Counted from the stretch's first letter, positions 44,385 through 55,208 are shown. The stretch is 64,000 nt of DNA from Flagellimonas marinaquae (GCF_023716465.1 NZ_CP092415.1:838501-902500); one strand, 5' to 3'. Notes: generated by a model not told the origin, from the letters alone. Numbers and translations: made by a program.

Positions 44385-45596
44385 CTAAACTACCTCTGCA
44401 ACCACAAAGGTACTGCCCCCTATATATACCATATCTTGCACCTCGGCCATTTGCAAGGCCTTTTGGCGCCCCTCTTCTACAGATGCAAATTTTTCACCTG
44501 TTAGCCCTTGTTCAGTTGCCAATTCGAAAAGAACCCCTACATCCATTCCTCTTGGTATGGAGGGCCTTACAAAATAGTACTTGGCATCCTTTGGAAATAG
44601 CCCCAATACAGATTTCACATCCTTATCGTTCACAAAACCAAGAACAACATGAAGCTGTTTATAGGTTTGTTTTTTGATTTGTTGGAGCACCAAACTTAGT
44701 CCTTCCTTGTTATGCGCAGTATCGCAAACCACCATTGGGTCTTCCTGTAAAACCTGCCATCTACCTAAAAGTCCTGTATTCACCACCACTTTTTTAAGAC
44801 CAACAACTATTGCATGTTCCGGGACATCAAAACCTTTCAATTGGCGAATGGTTGTTACAACCCCATTGATATTCTTTTGTTGATATTCACCGAGCAGATC
44901 GGTTTCATATCCCTCATTGGGCACGGAATCGGCAAAAACGATGTTGCATTTTAGCTGATGGGCAATAAGGGTGAAAATCATTTTCGTTTCTGGTTGCGTC
45001 TCACTAATTACCACTGGCACATTTGGTTTAATGATACCCGCCTTTTCCAAGGCTATCTTTTCCAAAGTATCGCCCAAAAATTGGGTATGATCCATACCTA
45101 TATTAGTAATCAAGGACACTTCGGGTGTAATGATATTGGTAGAATCCAACCTACCGCCCAACCCAACCTCAACAATAGCAATCTCAACTTGTTCTTGGGC
45201 AAAGTAATCAAAAGCCATACCCACTGTCATTTCAAAAAAAGAGAGTTTGTGATATTCCAAAAAAGGTTGGTGCCGTGAGATAAATCCTTTTACAAATTCC
45301 TCACTTGTAACCTCTCCATTTATTTTGATGCGCTCTCGAAAATCTTTAAGATGAGGGGATGTATAAAGTCCTACTTTATACCCAGCTTCCTGTAGTATTG
45401 AAGCCAACATATGGCTACTGGAACCTTTACCATTGGTCCCGGCAACATGTATACTTTTAAATTTTTTTTCGGGATGGCCCAGTACACTACAAAAGTGGAT
45501 TATGTTATCCAATTTTGCGTTCATGGCCGCAGCACCTCTCTGCTGGTACATCGGAAGCTGGGCGAACATCCAGTCCAACGTTTCTTTATAAGTCAC
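44385..45596 (-). CDS. folC: Bifunctional folylpolyglutamate / dihydrofolate synthase
   Basis: A 403-residue Mur-ligase-fold enzyme adding glutamate to dihydropteroate and reduced folates. The P-loop GTNGKGSS spans residues 53-60, and further family blocks are TSPHLKDFRERI, EVGLGGRLDSTN and the later VCDTAHNKEG. The start is a GTG at 45596 that shares a base with the TAG stop of tonB, so translation is coupled. It is the last gene of a minus-strand series with tonB, exbD, exbB and perhaps nhaD. Confidence 0.95.
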   Translation of the reverse strand: MTYKETLDWMFAQLPMYQQRGAAAMNAKLDNIIHFCSVLGHPEKKFKSIHVAGTNGKGSSSHMLASILQEAGYKVGLYTSPHLKDFRERIKINGEVTSEEFVKGFISRHQPFLEYHKLSFFEMTVGMAFDYFAQEQVEIAIVEVGLGGRLDSTNIITPEVSLITNIGMDHTQFLGDTLEKIALEKAGIIKPNVPVVISETQPETKMIFTLIAHQLKCNIVFADSVPNEGYETDLLGEYQQKNINGVVTTIRQLKGFDVPEHAIVVGLKKVVVNTGLLGRWQVLQEDPMVVCDTAHNKEGLSLVLQQIKKQTYKQLHVVLGFVNDKDVKSVLGLFPKDAKYYFVRPSIPRGMDVGVLFELATEQGLTGEKFASVEEGRQKALQMAEVQDMVYIGGSTFVVAEVV

Positions 45597-46474
45597 TATT
45601 GGCCTAATTTAAAATTGACTACCACAAATCCTATTTGTTGCGCAGGTGCATTGGAATCCGGGTTCCAACGGTGGAGCATTGCAGTTTTACGGGCAGGCTC
45701 CAAAAGGCAGGGAGCATTGTTCGTTGTTCCCTTAACACCTGGTTCGGCCTTGATTACTTTACCCGACCTATCTACCACAATACGAACTACCACACGCCCC
45801 TCTTCATTACATTCTTGACGAACTTTACCATTATCGGCCAATGCCCTACCACTTAAACCATACCCTCCGGTTCCGGTTCCGGGAGAACCATAATAGGATG
45901 TTGCATATGGATCACCATCAGGTTGGCCCTTGTCTCCAGCACGATCATCGTCCCCTTCGCTGCCCGTGGCCGTACCATCGGATTTTCCGATTCCGCCGAT
46001 CAAGGCATCCACACTTTTCTTTTTGGCCTCTTGTTCTTGGCGCTTCCGTTCTTCGGCCTCTCTCTTTTCGCGGGCGATCCGCTCCGCTTCGGCCTTGGCT
46101 TTTTGAGCCTCTTCTTCCGCTTTGCGTTTAGCCTCTTGCTGTTGCCTTAGTTTAATGGTTTCCGCATCGTCGCTGGTCAACACCTCTTCAACAGGAGCTT
46201 CTTCAACAACAGTCTCTTCCGGCTCGGCAGGTTCAGTAAACTCATGTGGCTCCGGTTGGCTCTCCACTTCTCTCGGTTCGGACTTCACCCTTTCTGTAGG
46301 TTGCACCTCTCCACTACCATATTCCATGGTACCGAAATTAACGGCAATTCCATTTTCAATGGGCGGGTCGAGATAGGTCAATCCAATATAAAAAAGCAAT
46401 AGCAGCAATGCGCTTAACAAAAGAGTGGTAAGCGTAAAAGATTTTTTCTTGTGTCTCGTATCTAAGAACGACAT
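45596..46474 (-). CDS. tonB: Energy transducer TonB family protein
   Basis: A 292-residue periplasm-spanning protein that carries proton-motive energy to outer-membrane transporters. One inner-membrane helix lies at about residues 15-34, a Pro/Glu-rich stretch at 45-105, a Lys/Glu/Arg-rich alpha-helical segment at about 112-150 (AEEEAQKAKAEAERIAREKR) and the TonB C-terminal fold at about 205-292 (GRVVVRIVVDRSGKV). The long charged helix is more like TolA than classical TonB, so a TolA-like role cannot be excluded. It overlaps folC by one base and adjoins exbD. Confidence 0.9.
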   Translation of the reverse strand: MSFLDTRHKKKSFTLTTLLLSALLLLLFYIGLTYLDPPIENGIAVNFGTMEYGSGEVQPTERVKSEPREVESQPEPHEFTEPAEPEETVVEEAPVEEVLTSDDAETIKLRQQQEAKRKAEEEAQKAKAEAERIAREKREAEERKRQEQEAKKKSVDALIGGIGKSDGTATGSEGDDDRAGDKGQPDGDPYATSYYGSPGTGTGGYGLSGRALADNGKVRQECNEEGRVVVRIVVDRSGKVIKAEPGVKGTTNNAPCLLEPARKTAMLHRWNPDSNAPAQQIGFVVVNFKLGQ

Positions 46475-46860
46475 TATTTAGGCCGCACCGCCAAGATAAC
46501 CTTATAACTGTTCCTATTGGCAATGTCCATAACGTTGACCGCCTCTTTTATGGCGACGTTTTCTTCTGCCCTTAGGATAATTGTTGGCTTTTCTTGACCT
46601 TCTAGTGCTTTTTTTAATTCAATTTCAATGTATTCCTTGTTGATTTGCTCGTTGTTTACAAAATATTTCAGGTCCTTATCAATGGTAACAGAAACATTCT
46701 GAGTGTTCGTCGATTTTCCCTTCGCCTTTGGCAATAGCAAATCCAATGCATTGGGTGCATTGGAAGTCAGCATAAAGAACACCAATAACAGGAACACAAT
46801 GTCCGTCATGGATGACATGCTGAATTCAGGGCTAATTTTGTTTCTTCCCTTCAGTTTCAT
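46474..46860 (-). CDS. exbD: ExbD/TolR family biopolymer transport protein
   Basis: A 128-residue partner of ExbB with one N-terminal membrane helix (about 20-38). Asp20 in SMTDIVFLLL is the conserved proton-carrying aspartate. The periplasmic domain follows (VSVTIDKDLKYFV and ILRAEENV). Its end touches the tonB start and it lies 10 bp from exbB, consistent with one operon encoding a complete energy transduction complex. Confidence 0.94.
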   Translation of the reverse strand: MKLKGRNKISPEFSMSSMTDIVFLLLVFFMLTSNAPNALDLLLPKAKGKSTNTQNVSVTIDKDLKYFVNNEQINKEYIEIELKKALEGQEKPTIILRAEENVAIKEAVNVMDIANRNSYKVILAVRPK

Positions 46861-46870
46861 AGCCCAGGAT

Positions 46871-47563
46871 TTATATAGGTTCGTTCAAAAGGTCCAAGAA
46901 CTCTACCGCATTGGCCTCCATCTGATGAACAACCTTATCTGTCCTGTTCACAAGGTGGTTATACCCGATGTAAGCTATAATACCAACAACAAGACCGGCC
47001 ACCGTAGTGGTCATTGCAGTATAGATGCCCGATGCCAAGGAACCCATTTCGGCCTGCCCGCCACTACTTGCCATTTCGTGGAAAGCCAAAATCATACCGA
47101 TTACAGTTCCCAAAAATCCGATCATTGGTGCCGCTCCGGCCACTGTGGCCAACACGCTAACATTCTTTTCCAACTTGTACACCTCCAGTGTGCCAGCATT
47201 TTCTATGGCCGTATTAATGTCGTCCAATGGTTTTCCAATGCGGGACACACCTTTTTCCGTAAGGCGGGCCACTGGAGAATCCGTTTGGGCACATAATAGT
47301 TTTGCGGCCTCCAATTTACCATTCATCACGTGGTCGCGAATCTGGTTCATGAAGTTCTTATCTATTTTGGACGCTGCCTTAATGGCAAAGATGCGTTCAA
47401 AATAAATGTACATAGCTACAAAAAGAAGCACAAAAAGGACCATAATAATTATGATGCTTCCTGTGCCTCCATTTACAATAAGATCGATTACGGACAAGGT
47501 CTTTTCCTCGGAAATTGAAGCAGCTGCCTCAGTGCCTTCCGTTACTTCTTGAAAAATATTCAT
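46871..47563 (-). CDS. exbB: MotA/TolQ/ExbB proton channel family protein
   Basis: A 230-residue inner-membrane channel protein with three membrane helices: about residues 34-53, and two in the C-terminal half (VSVLATVAGAAPMIGFLGTV and MTTTVAGLVVGIIAYIGY). The conserved GFLGTVIGMILAF motif with following GIYTAMTTT forms the proton pathway with the ExbD aspartate. It lies first of the exbB-exbD-tonB-folC set, 57 bp after nhaD on the same strand. That spacer is AT-rich with no convincing terminator. Confidence 0.94.
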   Translation of the reverse strand: MNIFQEVTEGTEAAASISEEKTLSVIDLIVNGGTGSIIIIMVLFVLLFVAMYIYFERIFAIKAASKIDKNFMNQIRDHVMNGKLEAAKLLCAQTDSPVARLTEKGVSRIGKPLDDINTAIENAGTLEVYKLEKNVSVLATVAGAAPMIGFLGTVIGMILAFHEMASSGGQAEMGSLASGIYTAMTTTVAGLVVGIIAYIGYNHLVNRTDKVVHQMEANAVEFLDLLNEPI

Positions 47564-47620
47564 ATAAAATCCCCAATTTAAGTTGCAATTATAACGGAGA
47601 TTTTTGAACTAAAGTATTTT

Positions 47621-49006
47621 TTAGAACAAATATCGCATAAACATGTAACAAATTGCTCCGGCGATAAATCCAACAAAGGCCAACCAAGATATTTTCTTAA
47701 GATACCAGAAGAAATCTATTTTCTCCATTCCCATGGCCACAACCCCTGCAGCGGAGCCAATAATTAGCATACTTCCACCTGTTCCGGCAGAGTAAGCTAT
47801 AAAATGCCAAAGCTGGTCATCCATTGGCTCGGAGAACATTCCCAAACTTGCCGCAACAAGCGGTACATTATCTATAATTGCAGAACCTATACCTAATAAT
47901 ATTACCACTAAATCCGACACTTGCGTACCTGCCATCTCAGTTCCCAATAATGGCATGCCCTGTTTAAGACCTTCCGCAAAATTGAAAAGCAGACCCAGGG
48001 ATTCCAAAGCGGCCACCGCCATTAAAATACCAAGAAAGAAAAGTATACTCGGCAATTCGATTTTGGTCAATGCACTATGTACCGGGCTATGATGTGCTGC
48101 CGCATCACTTTCATGATCCACAGACGAAATAGCAATTTTGGAATTGCTGTAAATTTCGGCAAACGTTGCTACCACGGCCAAGGACAACATCATCCCCACA
48201 TACGGTGGCAAATGGGTAAGGGTTTTAAAAATCGGAACAAAAACAATAGCTGCCAGACCTAAGTACAGCATGGTAGGTCCAAACTTTGATTTTGCCCCGG
48301 TATCTTCTTCCATCTCGATCTCCCCCTTGAAAGCGGGAAGGAAGGATGCAATAAAAGAAGGGATAAGCATACATACCAAAGAGGGAATCAACAAATGTTC
48401 GATCAACATTGCGGTGGAAACTTTGTCCCCGATCCATAACATGGTCGTGGTAACATCACCAATTGGAGACCATGCCCCACCTGCGTTTGCAGCAATAATG
48501 ATCAGACCCGCGTACCAAAGTCTTACTTCCCTGTCCTTAACTATTTTTTGAAGAATTGAAATTAATACGATAGTTGCGGTAAGGTTATCGATAATCGCAG
48601 AAAGTATAAACGCCAAGAAGGAGAAAATCCAAAGAATCTTCTTTTTGCTCCTTGTTTTCACAAAAGATTTTATGGTGGAGAAGCCATCAAAATAATCAAT
48701 AATTTCCACAATGGTCATTGCACCGATAAGGAATACCAATATTTCTGCGGTCTTGCCAAGATGGTGCAACAAGGTCTCCTCCATGAGCTCCATTTTCTCT
48801 TCGTGGCCAAAAGCACCGAAATTTTCGAGCAAAGCATGGTTTCCGGAATCGAACCAAGTGTTGAAACCATCGATACCAAAAGCCATCATGGCCCATAAAA
48901 TGGCCATCATCGCCAAAGCCGGAATAAGTTTATCTATTTTTAAATTATGTTCTAGGGTAATTGCCAAATATCCAATTACAAAAATGACAACTAAAAGGGT
49001 TTCCAT
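47621..49006 (-). CDS. nhaD: Sodium:proton antiporter NhaD family
   Basis: A 461-residue inner-membrane antiporter exporting Na+ (or Li+) in exchange for protons, common in marine bacteria. Roughly a dozen hydrophobic helices are spread over the protein, and NhaD-typical sequences include AIIDNLTATIVLISI, ANAGGAWSPIGDVTTTMLWIGD and the late SAIIDNVPLVAA, the duplicated pattern of ion-transporter superfamily repeats. A cytoplasmic acidic linker lies at about residues 230-245. It is upstream of exbB on the same strand. Confidence 0.95.
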   Translation of the reverse strand: METLLVVIFVIGYLAITLEHNLKIDKLIPALAMMAILWAMMAFGIDGFNTWFDSGNHALLENFGAFGHEEKMELMEETLLHHLGKTAEILVFLIGAMTIVEIIDYFDGFSTIKSFVKTRSKKKILWIFSFLAFILSAIIDNLTATIVLISILQKIVKDREVRLWYAGLIIIAANAGGAWSPIGDVTTTMLWIGDKVSTAMLIEHLLIPSLVCMLIPSFIASFLPAFKGEIEMEEDTGAKSKFGPTMLYLGLAAIVFVPIFKTLTHLPPYVGMMLSLAVVATFAEIYSNSKIAISSVDHESDAAAHHSPVHSALTKIELPSILFFLGILMAVAALESLGLLFNFAEGLKQGMPLLGTEMAGTQVSDLVVILLGIGSAIIDNVPLVAASLGMFSEPMDDQLWHFIAYSAGTGGSMLIIGSAAGVVAMGMEKIDFFWYLKKISWLAFVGFIAGAICYMFMRYLF

Positions 49007-49205
49007 GTGAAGATTGGTTTAATTAAGGAATAATTTTTTAGAGTAGTTATCTGAATTGCTAAAGATATTCAAAATGAATATTTCCGCATAATCTTAAGGA
49101 TATAAAAATATGTGAAAGGAAAATAATGACAAATAAAAGAATCGTTAAAAATTCAATCATTCTCATTTATTCATCCTTTTCCATAGAAAATTAATATTCT
49201 AAAAC

Positions 49206-49213
49206 TATATTTG
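49206..49213 (+). promoter_or_regulatory. Candidate -7 box for the acyl-CoA dehydrogenase gene
   Basis: TATATTTG matches TAnnTTTG and lies 29 bp before the start at 49243. No TTG at 17-23 bp upstream is visible. Confidence 0.38.
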
Positions 49214-49242
49214 TATGTAATTTTTAAAAATCTTTCAGTTTT

Positions 49243-50385
49243 ATGGATTTCACACTTTCCGAAGAACAGTTGATGATACAACAGGCGGCAAGAGATTTTG
49301 CCCAGAATGAGCTCTTACCCGGAGTTATTGAGCGCGATGAGGCCCAAAAATTTCCAAGCGAACTAGTAAGAAAAATGGGGGAACTTGGATTTCTGGGAAT
49401 GATGGTCAACGAAAAATATGGAGGAAGCGGACTGGACACCTTATCCTACGTATTGGCAATGGAAGAACTATCCAAAATCGATGCTTCTGCTTCGGTAATG
49501 GTATCTGTAAACAATTCTTTGGTCTGCTGGGGCCTGGAAACCTATGGAACAGAAGAGCAGAAGGAAAAATACCTCACCAAATTGGCATCCGGTGAAATTA
49601 TCGGTGCATTTTGCCTGTCCGAACCAGAAGCGGGTAGCGATGCCACTTCACAAAAAACAACGGCATTGGACAAAGGTGATCACTACCTATTAAATGGAAC
49701 CAAAAACTGGATCACAAACGGGAGCCAGGCCGAAGTGTACTTGGTTATCGCGCAAACCGACAGAGAGAAAGGGCACCGTGGGATAAACGCATTGATTGTT
49801 GAAAAAGGAGCCGAAGGCTTCGATATTGGACCCAAAGAAAATAAACTTGGTATTCGCGGAAGCGACACCCACTCCTTAATGTTCAATGATGTTAAAGTCC
49901 CAAAAGAAAACCGTATAGGCGAAGATGGCTTTGGGTTTAAGTTTGCCATGAAGACGTTGGCCGGTGGAAGAATAGGTATTGCGGCCCAAGCCTTGGGAAT
50001 AGCAGCCGGAGCATACGAATTGGCATTAAAATATTCCAAGGAACGAAAAGCTTTTGGAACGGAAATTTCCAACCACCAAGCAATTGCATTCAAGTTGGCG
50101 GATATGCACACTAAAATACAAGCAGCGCGCCACTTGGTGTACCAAGCCGCCTGCGATAAGGATACCGGCAATGATTACACCTTGTCCGGAGCCATGGCCA
50201 AACTATACGCTTCAGAAGTTGCTATGGAAACAGCCGTAGAAGCCGTACAAATCTATGGAGGCAATGGCTTTGTGAAAGAATATCATGTAGAACGATTAAT
50301 GCGGGACGCCAAAATAACACAGATTTACGAAGGTACTTCCGAAATTCAAAAAATTGTTATTTCCAGAAGTATTTTAAAAGATTGA
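49243..50385 (+). CDS. Acyl-CoA dehydrogenase (short/branched-chain type)
   Basis: A 380-residue FAD enzyme that makes the first double bond in beta-oxidation or branched-chain amino acid breakdown, passing electrons to ETF. Family blocks are AFCLSEPEAGSDA, NGTKNWITNG, the RIGIAAQALGIA helix and QIYGGNGFVKEY. The catalytic glutamate is Glu363 in IYEGTSEIQ, the position used by short- and medium-chain enzymes. It is a single-gene unit, followed by a strong hairpin. Confidence 0.94.
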   Translation: MDFTLSEEQLMIQQAARDFAQNELLPGVIERDEAQKFPSELVRKMGELGFLGMMVNEKYGGSGLDTLSYVLAMEELSKIDASASVMVSVNNSLVCWGLETYGTEEQKEKYLTKLASGEIIGAFCLSEPEAGSDATSQKTTALDKGDHYLLNGTKNWITNGSQAEVYLVIAQTDREKGHRGINALIVEKGAEGFDIGPKENKLGIRGSDTHSLMFNDVKVPKENRIGEDGFGFKFAMKTLAGGRIGIAAQALGIAAGAYELALKYSKERKAFGTEISNHQAIAFKLADMHTKIQAARHLVYQAACDKDTGNDYTLSGAMAKLYASEVAMETAVEAVQIYGGNGFVKEYHVERLMRDAKITQIYEGTSEIQKIVISRSILKD

Positions 50386-50388
50386 TAC

Positions 50389-50421
50389 TTACACACCCCC
50401 TTTCATTTAGGGGGTGTGTAA
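50389..50421 (+). repeat. Perfect 13-bp-stem hairpin without T-tract after acyl-CoA dehydrogenase
   Basis: TTACACACCCCCT and AGGGGGTGTGTAA pair exactly around a 7-base loop, starting 3 bp after the stop. The following sequence is A-rich, not T-rich, so it is not a standard intrinsic terminator, although the stable G/C core could still halt or protect the transcript end. Confidence 0.6.
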
Positions 50422-50646
50422 AAATACACCCCATTTTTACCTACCCCCATCCCTTTTAAATTGAATGCAGATACCCATATAGCGCAGTATTTACCCTTTT
50501 AGACACCTCAATTTACAGGGATAAAAGATATGGACGCCCCTTAAATTGTCAGAATGATAATTTATGAACAGAAATATTTCCATATTACACATTTTGCACA
50601 CTTTCACTTCTTAAACTGATTTTTATCAATAGATATCGAATTTCTG
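50422..50646. other. Intergenic region upstream of gltB
   Basis: About 225 bp of AT-rich sequence without a gene. It begins with a C-rich patch (ACACCCC, CCTACCCCC) that partly echoes the hairpin arm just before it, and its end carries the first arm (ATATCGAA, 50633-50640) of an inverted repeat completed at 50666-50673. Confidence 0.4.
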
Positions 50647-50678
50647 TTGATATTTTCTCATCTTTTTCGATATTTTTG
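50647..50678 (+). promoter_or_regulatory. Candidate gltB promoter with overlapping inverted repeats
   Basis: TTG (50647-50649), a 21-bp spacer and TATTTTTG (50671-50678) match the Bacteroidota TTG-N17-23-TAnnTTTG pattern, 13 bp from the gltB start. Two nested inverted repeats overlap it: ATATCGAA/TTCGATAT (50633-50640, 50666-50673) and ATTTTCTCA/TGAGAAAAT (50652-50660, 50677-50685). A repressor or activator bound there would directly control transcription of glutamate synthase. Confidence 0.5.
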
Positions 50679-50691
50679 AGAAAATTCGTTA

Positions 50692-53600
50692 ATGATGAGA
50701 TTGAAAAAACAAGGATTGTACCTTCCCGAATTTGAACACGACAACTGTGGTGCCGGTTTTATTTGCAGCCTAAAAGGAATAAGATCCAACGACATTATCC
50801 ATAAAGCTCTTGAAATTTTGGATAAACTGGAACACCGCGGAGCTGTAAGTTCCGACGGAAAAACAGGCGATGGTGCTGGAATATTGATCGATATACCCCA
50901 TGCTTTTTTTCAGGATGTTTGTGATTTTGAATTGCCAGATGCAGGGGATTATGCCGTTGGAAACGTGTTTTTGCCTCAAAAAGAGAATCAACGGGACTTT
51001 TGTTTAAAAGTTCTCGAAAAGAACATAAAAAAGCAAGGGCTTGAACTATTGGGATGGAGAAGCGTACCTGTTAACCGATCGGTTCCTGGACGAATTGCAG
51101 CAGAGACCGAGCCTTTTGTAATGCAGGTTTTTGTCGGAAAGGGAGACGCCCCGGACGATTTCCAGTTTAACCTTAAACTTTTTATTGCCCGAAAAATAAC
51201 GGAACACAAGGTTATCGATAGCAAACTCTCTCAGAGTGATTTTTTCTATCTACCCAGCCTTTCCACCAAGATCATCATATTTAAAGGGCTTTTGGTACCA
51301 AAGGACATCAGTAGATATTACGAAGATCTATTGGACCCGAGAGTTGTTACCCGTTTGGCTTTGGTCCATCAACGTTTTAGCACCAACACATTTCCAATGT
51401 GGGATTTAGCACAACCATTTAGGTATATGTGTCACAATGGAGAGATAAATACCCTAAGAGGCAATGTCTCCCGCATGCGTTCTCGTGAGGAACTTATGCA
51501 GAGCGATTGGTTCGGGGACGATATTAAAAATATCCTTCCTGTGGTCCTACCTGCAAAGTCCGACTCCGCCAGCATGGACATGATCGTCGAGTTATTGCTG
51601 ATGACCGGCCGTTCACTCCCGGAAGTAATGATGATGCTCGTACCCGAAGCATGGGAAAAAAACCCGGATATGTCCGAATCTAAAAGAGCGTTTTACGAAT
51701 ACAACTCCTGCTTAATGGAACCTTGGGACGGACCCGCATCCATACCTTTTACCGATGGCAACTACATTGGTGCCGTTTTGGACCGTAACGGTCTTCGGCC
51801 ATCCCGCTATTCCGTGACCAAACAGGGTTATGTGATCATGTCTTCGGAAACCGGTGTCGTGGAACTGGAACCAGAGGACATAGAATTCCATGGAAGATTG
51901 GAACCGGGCAAAATGTTCTTGGTAAATATGGAGGAAGGCAGAATTATCAACGATGAGGAAATCAAAGAAGCCATTGCCAAAAAACATCCTTATAAGAAAT
52001 GGCTCACGGACAATCTGGTCCATTTGAGGGACATACCTTATAACGACTGCCCTGTTTTCTTTGGAGAATTTCCATTACAAACCAGAAGAACTGCTTTTGG
52101 ATATACCAAGGAAGATATTAATACCATAATAATGCCCATGGCTCAAAACGGCAAGGAGCCCATAGGTTCCATGGGTTCCGATACCCCAATTGCTGTTTTG
52201 TCCGAGAGACCACAATTGATCTACAACTATTTTAAACAATTGTTCGCCCAGGTCACCAACCCTCCTTTGGACGGTATCCGAGAAGAATTGATCACCGACA
52301 TAAGTTTAACACTGGGCAGCGACCATAATATTTTTGAATTTTCCGAACTGCACTGCAGAAAGCTTAAAATACAAAACCCGGTAATTTCAAAAGAAGACCT
52401 GGATAAAATAAAGAACTACGATGCCAGCCCGGATTACAAAGTGGTCTCGATCTCTATGCTGTACGAGATCAATAAGGGCCACAACGGCTTGGAGGAAGGA
52501 TTGGAGTCCATTCTTAAACAAGCTACCAATGCCATAGACGAAGGAGCCAATATTATTATTCTATCCGATAGAATGATCAGTACGGAAATGGCCCCCATTC
52601 CCGCTCTTTTGGCCTGTTCCTATGTAAACAGCGGATTGGTAAGATTGGGCAAGCGATCAAAATTGAGCATAATTATAGAATCTGCTGAACCAAGAGAAGT
52701 ACATCATTTTGCTTTGTTGTTCGGTTTTGGGGCAAGCGCCATCAACCCATATTTGGTAAATGAGATAATTGGAGAACAAATAGAAGAAAACAATATCACC
52801 GATTATACTTTTGACGAGGCCATTAAAAATTACAATAAGGCGATAGGGAAAGGTATCTTAAAGGTGATGAACAAAATAGGGATTTCCACCTTGAATTCTT
52901 ACAGAGGATCCCAATTGTTCGAATGCATTGGAATAAATACGAAAGTGGTGGACAAATATTTCCCCAACACCCCTACCCGTATCCAAGGAATAGGACTTTA
53001 CGAAATTGAAAAAGAAATTACCAAACGCCATAACAAGGCGTTCCAATCTAAGGAAGTAGCGGCCAATCTCGATATAGAGGTCGGCGGAGAGTATCGATGG
53101 AGAAGAAATGGTGAAAAGCACATGTTCAATCCATTAAGTGTAGCCATGCTTCAAAAATCGGTACGCAATAACGAGCCGGAAACTTATAAAGAGTATTCCA
53201 AATTGGTAAATGAGCAATCCAAACACCTAATGACCATCCGTGGACTGTTCGAGTTTTCGAACTATGACCCGATTCCCATTGAGGAGGTTGAACCTTGGAC
53301 AGAAATTGTAAAAAGGTTCAAAACAGGAGCAATGTCCTACGGCAGTATCAGCAAGGAGGCCCACGAAAATCTTGCGGTTGCCATGAACCGAATTGGAGGA
53401 AAGAGCAATTCAGGTGAAGGAGGAGAGGATTCGGCTCGTTTCTATAAAAGTCAGAGCGGGGATTGGAAAAACAGTGCGATAAAACAGGTAGCCTCAGGAA
53501 GATTTGGGGTAACCTCCAACTACTTGACCAGCGCACAAGAAATTCAGATTAAAATGGCCCAAGGGGCAAAACCAGGAGAAGGCGGTCAACTGCCCGGCCC

Positions 53601-55200
53601 TAAGGTAAACCCGGCCATTGCGAAAACAAGAAACTCGACCCCGTATGTTGGGTTGATCTCGCCACCGCCCCATCACGATATTTATTCCATAGAGGATTTG
53701 TCTCAACTGATCTATGATCTAAAATCTGCGAACAGGGAAGCAAGAATAAATGTAAAATTAGTTTCAGAAGTTGGCGTGGGGACCGTAGCGGCAGGTGTCG
53801 CAAAAGCCAAGGCAGATGTAATTTTGATCTCTGGTTTTGATGGAGGCACCGGTGCATCGCCACTGACCTCTCTAAAACATGCCGGCCTGCCTTGGGAGCT
53901 TGGCATTGCAGAAGCGCAACAAACATTGGTAATGAACGACCTGAGAAATCGGGTCACCCTGGAATGCGACGGGCAATTAAAAACAGGCCGGGATGTTGCC
54001 ATTGCATGCCTTTTAGGGGCCGAAGAATTTGGCTTCGCAACAGCGCCATTGGTCGCCTCGGGATGTGTAATGATGCGGGTCTGCCATTTGAACACTTGCC
54101 CTGTGGGAATAGCTACCCAAAATCCAGAACTGCGTAAAAAGTTCAAGGGAAAACCCGAACATGTGGTGAACTACATGTACTTCGTGGCGCAAGAACTGCG
54201 AGAGATTATGGCAAAACTAGGGTTTAGAACCTTGAATGAAATGGTAGGACAAGTACAAAAACTGGACAGAAAAAAAGCCATTGAACACTATAAAGCTGCT
54301 GGTATAGACCTTACCCCAATTCTTTATCAGATGGATGTGCCCGAAGGAACTAAGTTCCATAACACCGAAAAACAGCATCATGATATAGACAAATCCATAG
54401 AATTTGAAATTATCGGCAAGGCACACCCTGCTTTGTTCAGAAAGGAAAAAACCTCTTTGGATTTTCCAATCTGCAATACGGACAGGGCCGTTGGAGCAAT
54501 CATTAGTAACGAAATATCAAAAATATATGGTGCAGACGGATTGCCAGAAAATACATTAAAACTCAATTTCACAGGTTCTGCCGGACAGAGTTTTGGCGCT
54601 TTTGCCACAAAAGGCCTTACCATGGTTGTTAACGGAAACACCAACGATTACCTTGGAAAAGGGCTTTCGGGCGCCAAATTGGTCATTAAGGTGCCATTTA
54701 AATCAACCATAAAACCAGAGGACAATATTATAACCGGTAACGTAACACTCTATGGGGCCACATCTGGTGAAGCATATATAAACGGTAAGGCCGGAGAACG
54801 TTTTTGTGTTCGAAACTCCGGTGCACAAGCGGTAGTTGAAGGTATTGGAGATCACGGTTGTGAATACATGACGGGCGGTGTTGCCGTTATACTTGGTTCC
54901 GTAGGAAGAAATTTCGGAGCAGGTATGAGTGGCGGAATTGCCTACGTGTACGATCCCGATAATACATTTAGCCGAAACTGCAACGGCGACCATTTGAACC
55001 TGCTTCCTGTTGATGAGGATAAGGACGTTCAACAATTAAAAGACCTGATAGAAAACCACTATAATGCCACCTTGAGCCCGTTGGGGCAACGAATTTTGGA
55101 AAATTGGGAAAAATGCCTTCCCAAATTCATTAAAGTATTCCCAGAAGAATACCGCCAAGCACTCATTAGATTGGAAGAAGAAAAAATGCAAACCTTATAA
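50692..55200 (+). CDS. gltB: Glutamate synthase large subunit
   Basis: The 1502-residue large subunit of NADPH-glutamate synthase, which moves the amide of glutamine to 2-oxoglutarate. The class II amidotransferase domain begins at Cys19 (DNCGAGF), so an 18-residue propeptide must be removed. The FMN-binding synthase domain contains [24 protein letters not shown] and DGGTGASP, the 3Fe-4S cysteines lie in [15 protein letters not shown], and the C-terminal beta-helix ([23 protein letters not shown], core [15 protein letters not shown]) closes the protein. Either ATG at 50692 or 50695 could start. It is 8 bp upstream of gltD. Confidence 0.97.
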   Translation: MMRLKKQGLYLPEFEHDNCGAGFICSLKGIRSNDIIHKALEILDKLEHRGAVSSDGKTGDGAGILIDIPHAFFQDVCDFELPDAGDYAVGNVFLPQKENQRDFCLKVLEKNIKKQGLELLGWRSVPVNRSVPGRIAAETEPFVMQVFVGKGDAPDDFQFNLKLFIARKITEHKVIDSKLSQSDFFYLPSLSTKIIIFKGLLVPKDISRYYEDLLDPRVVTRLALVHQRFSTNTFPMWDLAQPFRYMCHNGEINTLRGNVSRMRSREELMQSDWFGDDIKNILPVVLPAKSDSASMDMIVELLLMTGRSLPEVMMMLVPEAWEKNPDMSESKRAFYEYNSCLMEPWDGPASIPFTDGNYIGAVLDRNGLRPSRYSVTKQGYVIMSSETGVVELEPEDIEFHGRLEPGKMFLVNMEEGRIINDEEIKEAIAKKHPYKKWLTDNLVHLRDIPYNDCPVFFGEFPLQTRRTAFGYTKEDINTIIMPMAQNGKEPIGSMGSDTPIAVLSERPQLIYNYFKQLFAQVTNPPLDGIREELITDISLTLGSDHNIFEFSELHCRKLKIQNPVISKEDLDKIKNYDASPDYKVVSISMLYEINKGHNGLEEGLESILKQATNAIDEGANIIILSDRMISTEMAPIPALLACSYVNSGLVRLGKRSKLSIIIESAEPREVHHFALLFGFGASAINPYLVNEIIGEQIEENNITDYTFDEAIKNYNKAIGKGILKVMNKIGISTLNSYRGSQLFECIGINTKVVDKYFPNTPTRIQGIGLYEIEKEITKRHNKAFQSKEVAANLDIEVGGEYRWRRNGEKHMFNPLSVAMLQKSVRNNEPETYKEYSKLVNEQSKHLMTIRGLFEFSNYDPIPIEEVEPWTEIVKRFKTGAMSYGSISKEAHENLAVAMNRIGGKSNSGEGGEDSARFYKSQSGDWKNSAIKQVASGRFGVTSNYLTSAQEIQIKMAQGAKPGEGGQLPGPKVNPAIAKTRNSTPYVGLISPPPHHDIYSIEDLSQLIYDLKSANREARINVKLVSEVGVGTVAAGVAKAKADVILISGFDGGTGASPLTSLKHAGLPWELGIAEAQQTLVMNDLRNRVTLECDGQLKTGRDVAIACLLGAEEFGFATAPLVASGCVMMRVCHLNTCPVGIATQNPELRKKFKGKPEHVVNYMYFVAQELREIMAKLGFRTLNEMVGQVQKLDRKKAIEHYKAAGIDLTPILYQMDVPEGTKFHNTEKQHHDIDKSIEFEIIGKAHPALFRKEKTSLDFPICNTDRAVGAIISNEISKIYGADGLPENTLKLNFTGSAGQSFGAFATKGLTMVVNGNTNDYLGKGLSGAKLVIKVPFKSTIKPEDNIITGNVTLYGATSGEAYINGKAGERFCVRNSGAQAVVEGIGDHGCEYMTGGVAVILGSVGRNFGAGMSGGIAYVYDPDNTFSRNCNGDHLNLLPVDEDKDVQQLKDLIENHYNATLSPLGQRILENWEKCLPKFIKVFPEEYRQALIRLEEEKMQTL

Positions 55201-55208
55201 TTTTAGAC

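Noticed and set aside
45411..45818. Long antisense frames, such as this one and those at 9632-10043 and 53712-54146
   Set aside because: They lie fully opposite well-identified genes (folC/tonB, DUF389, gltB) and their translations show no protein-like pattern.
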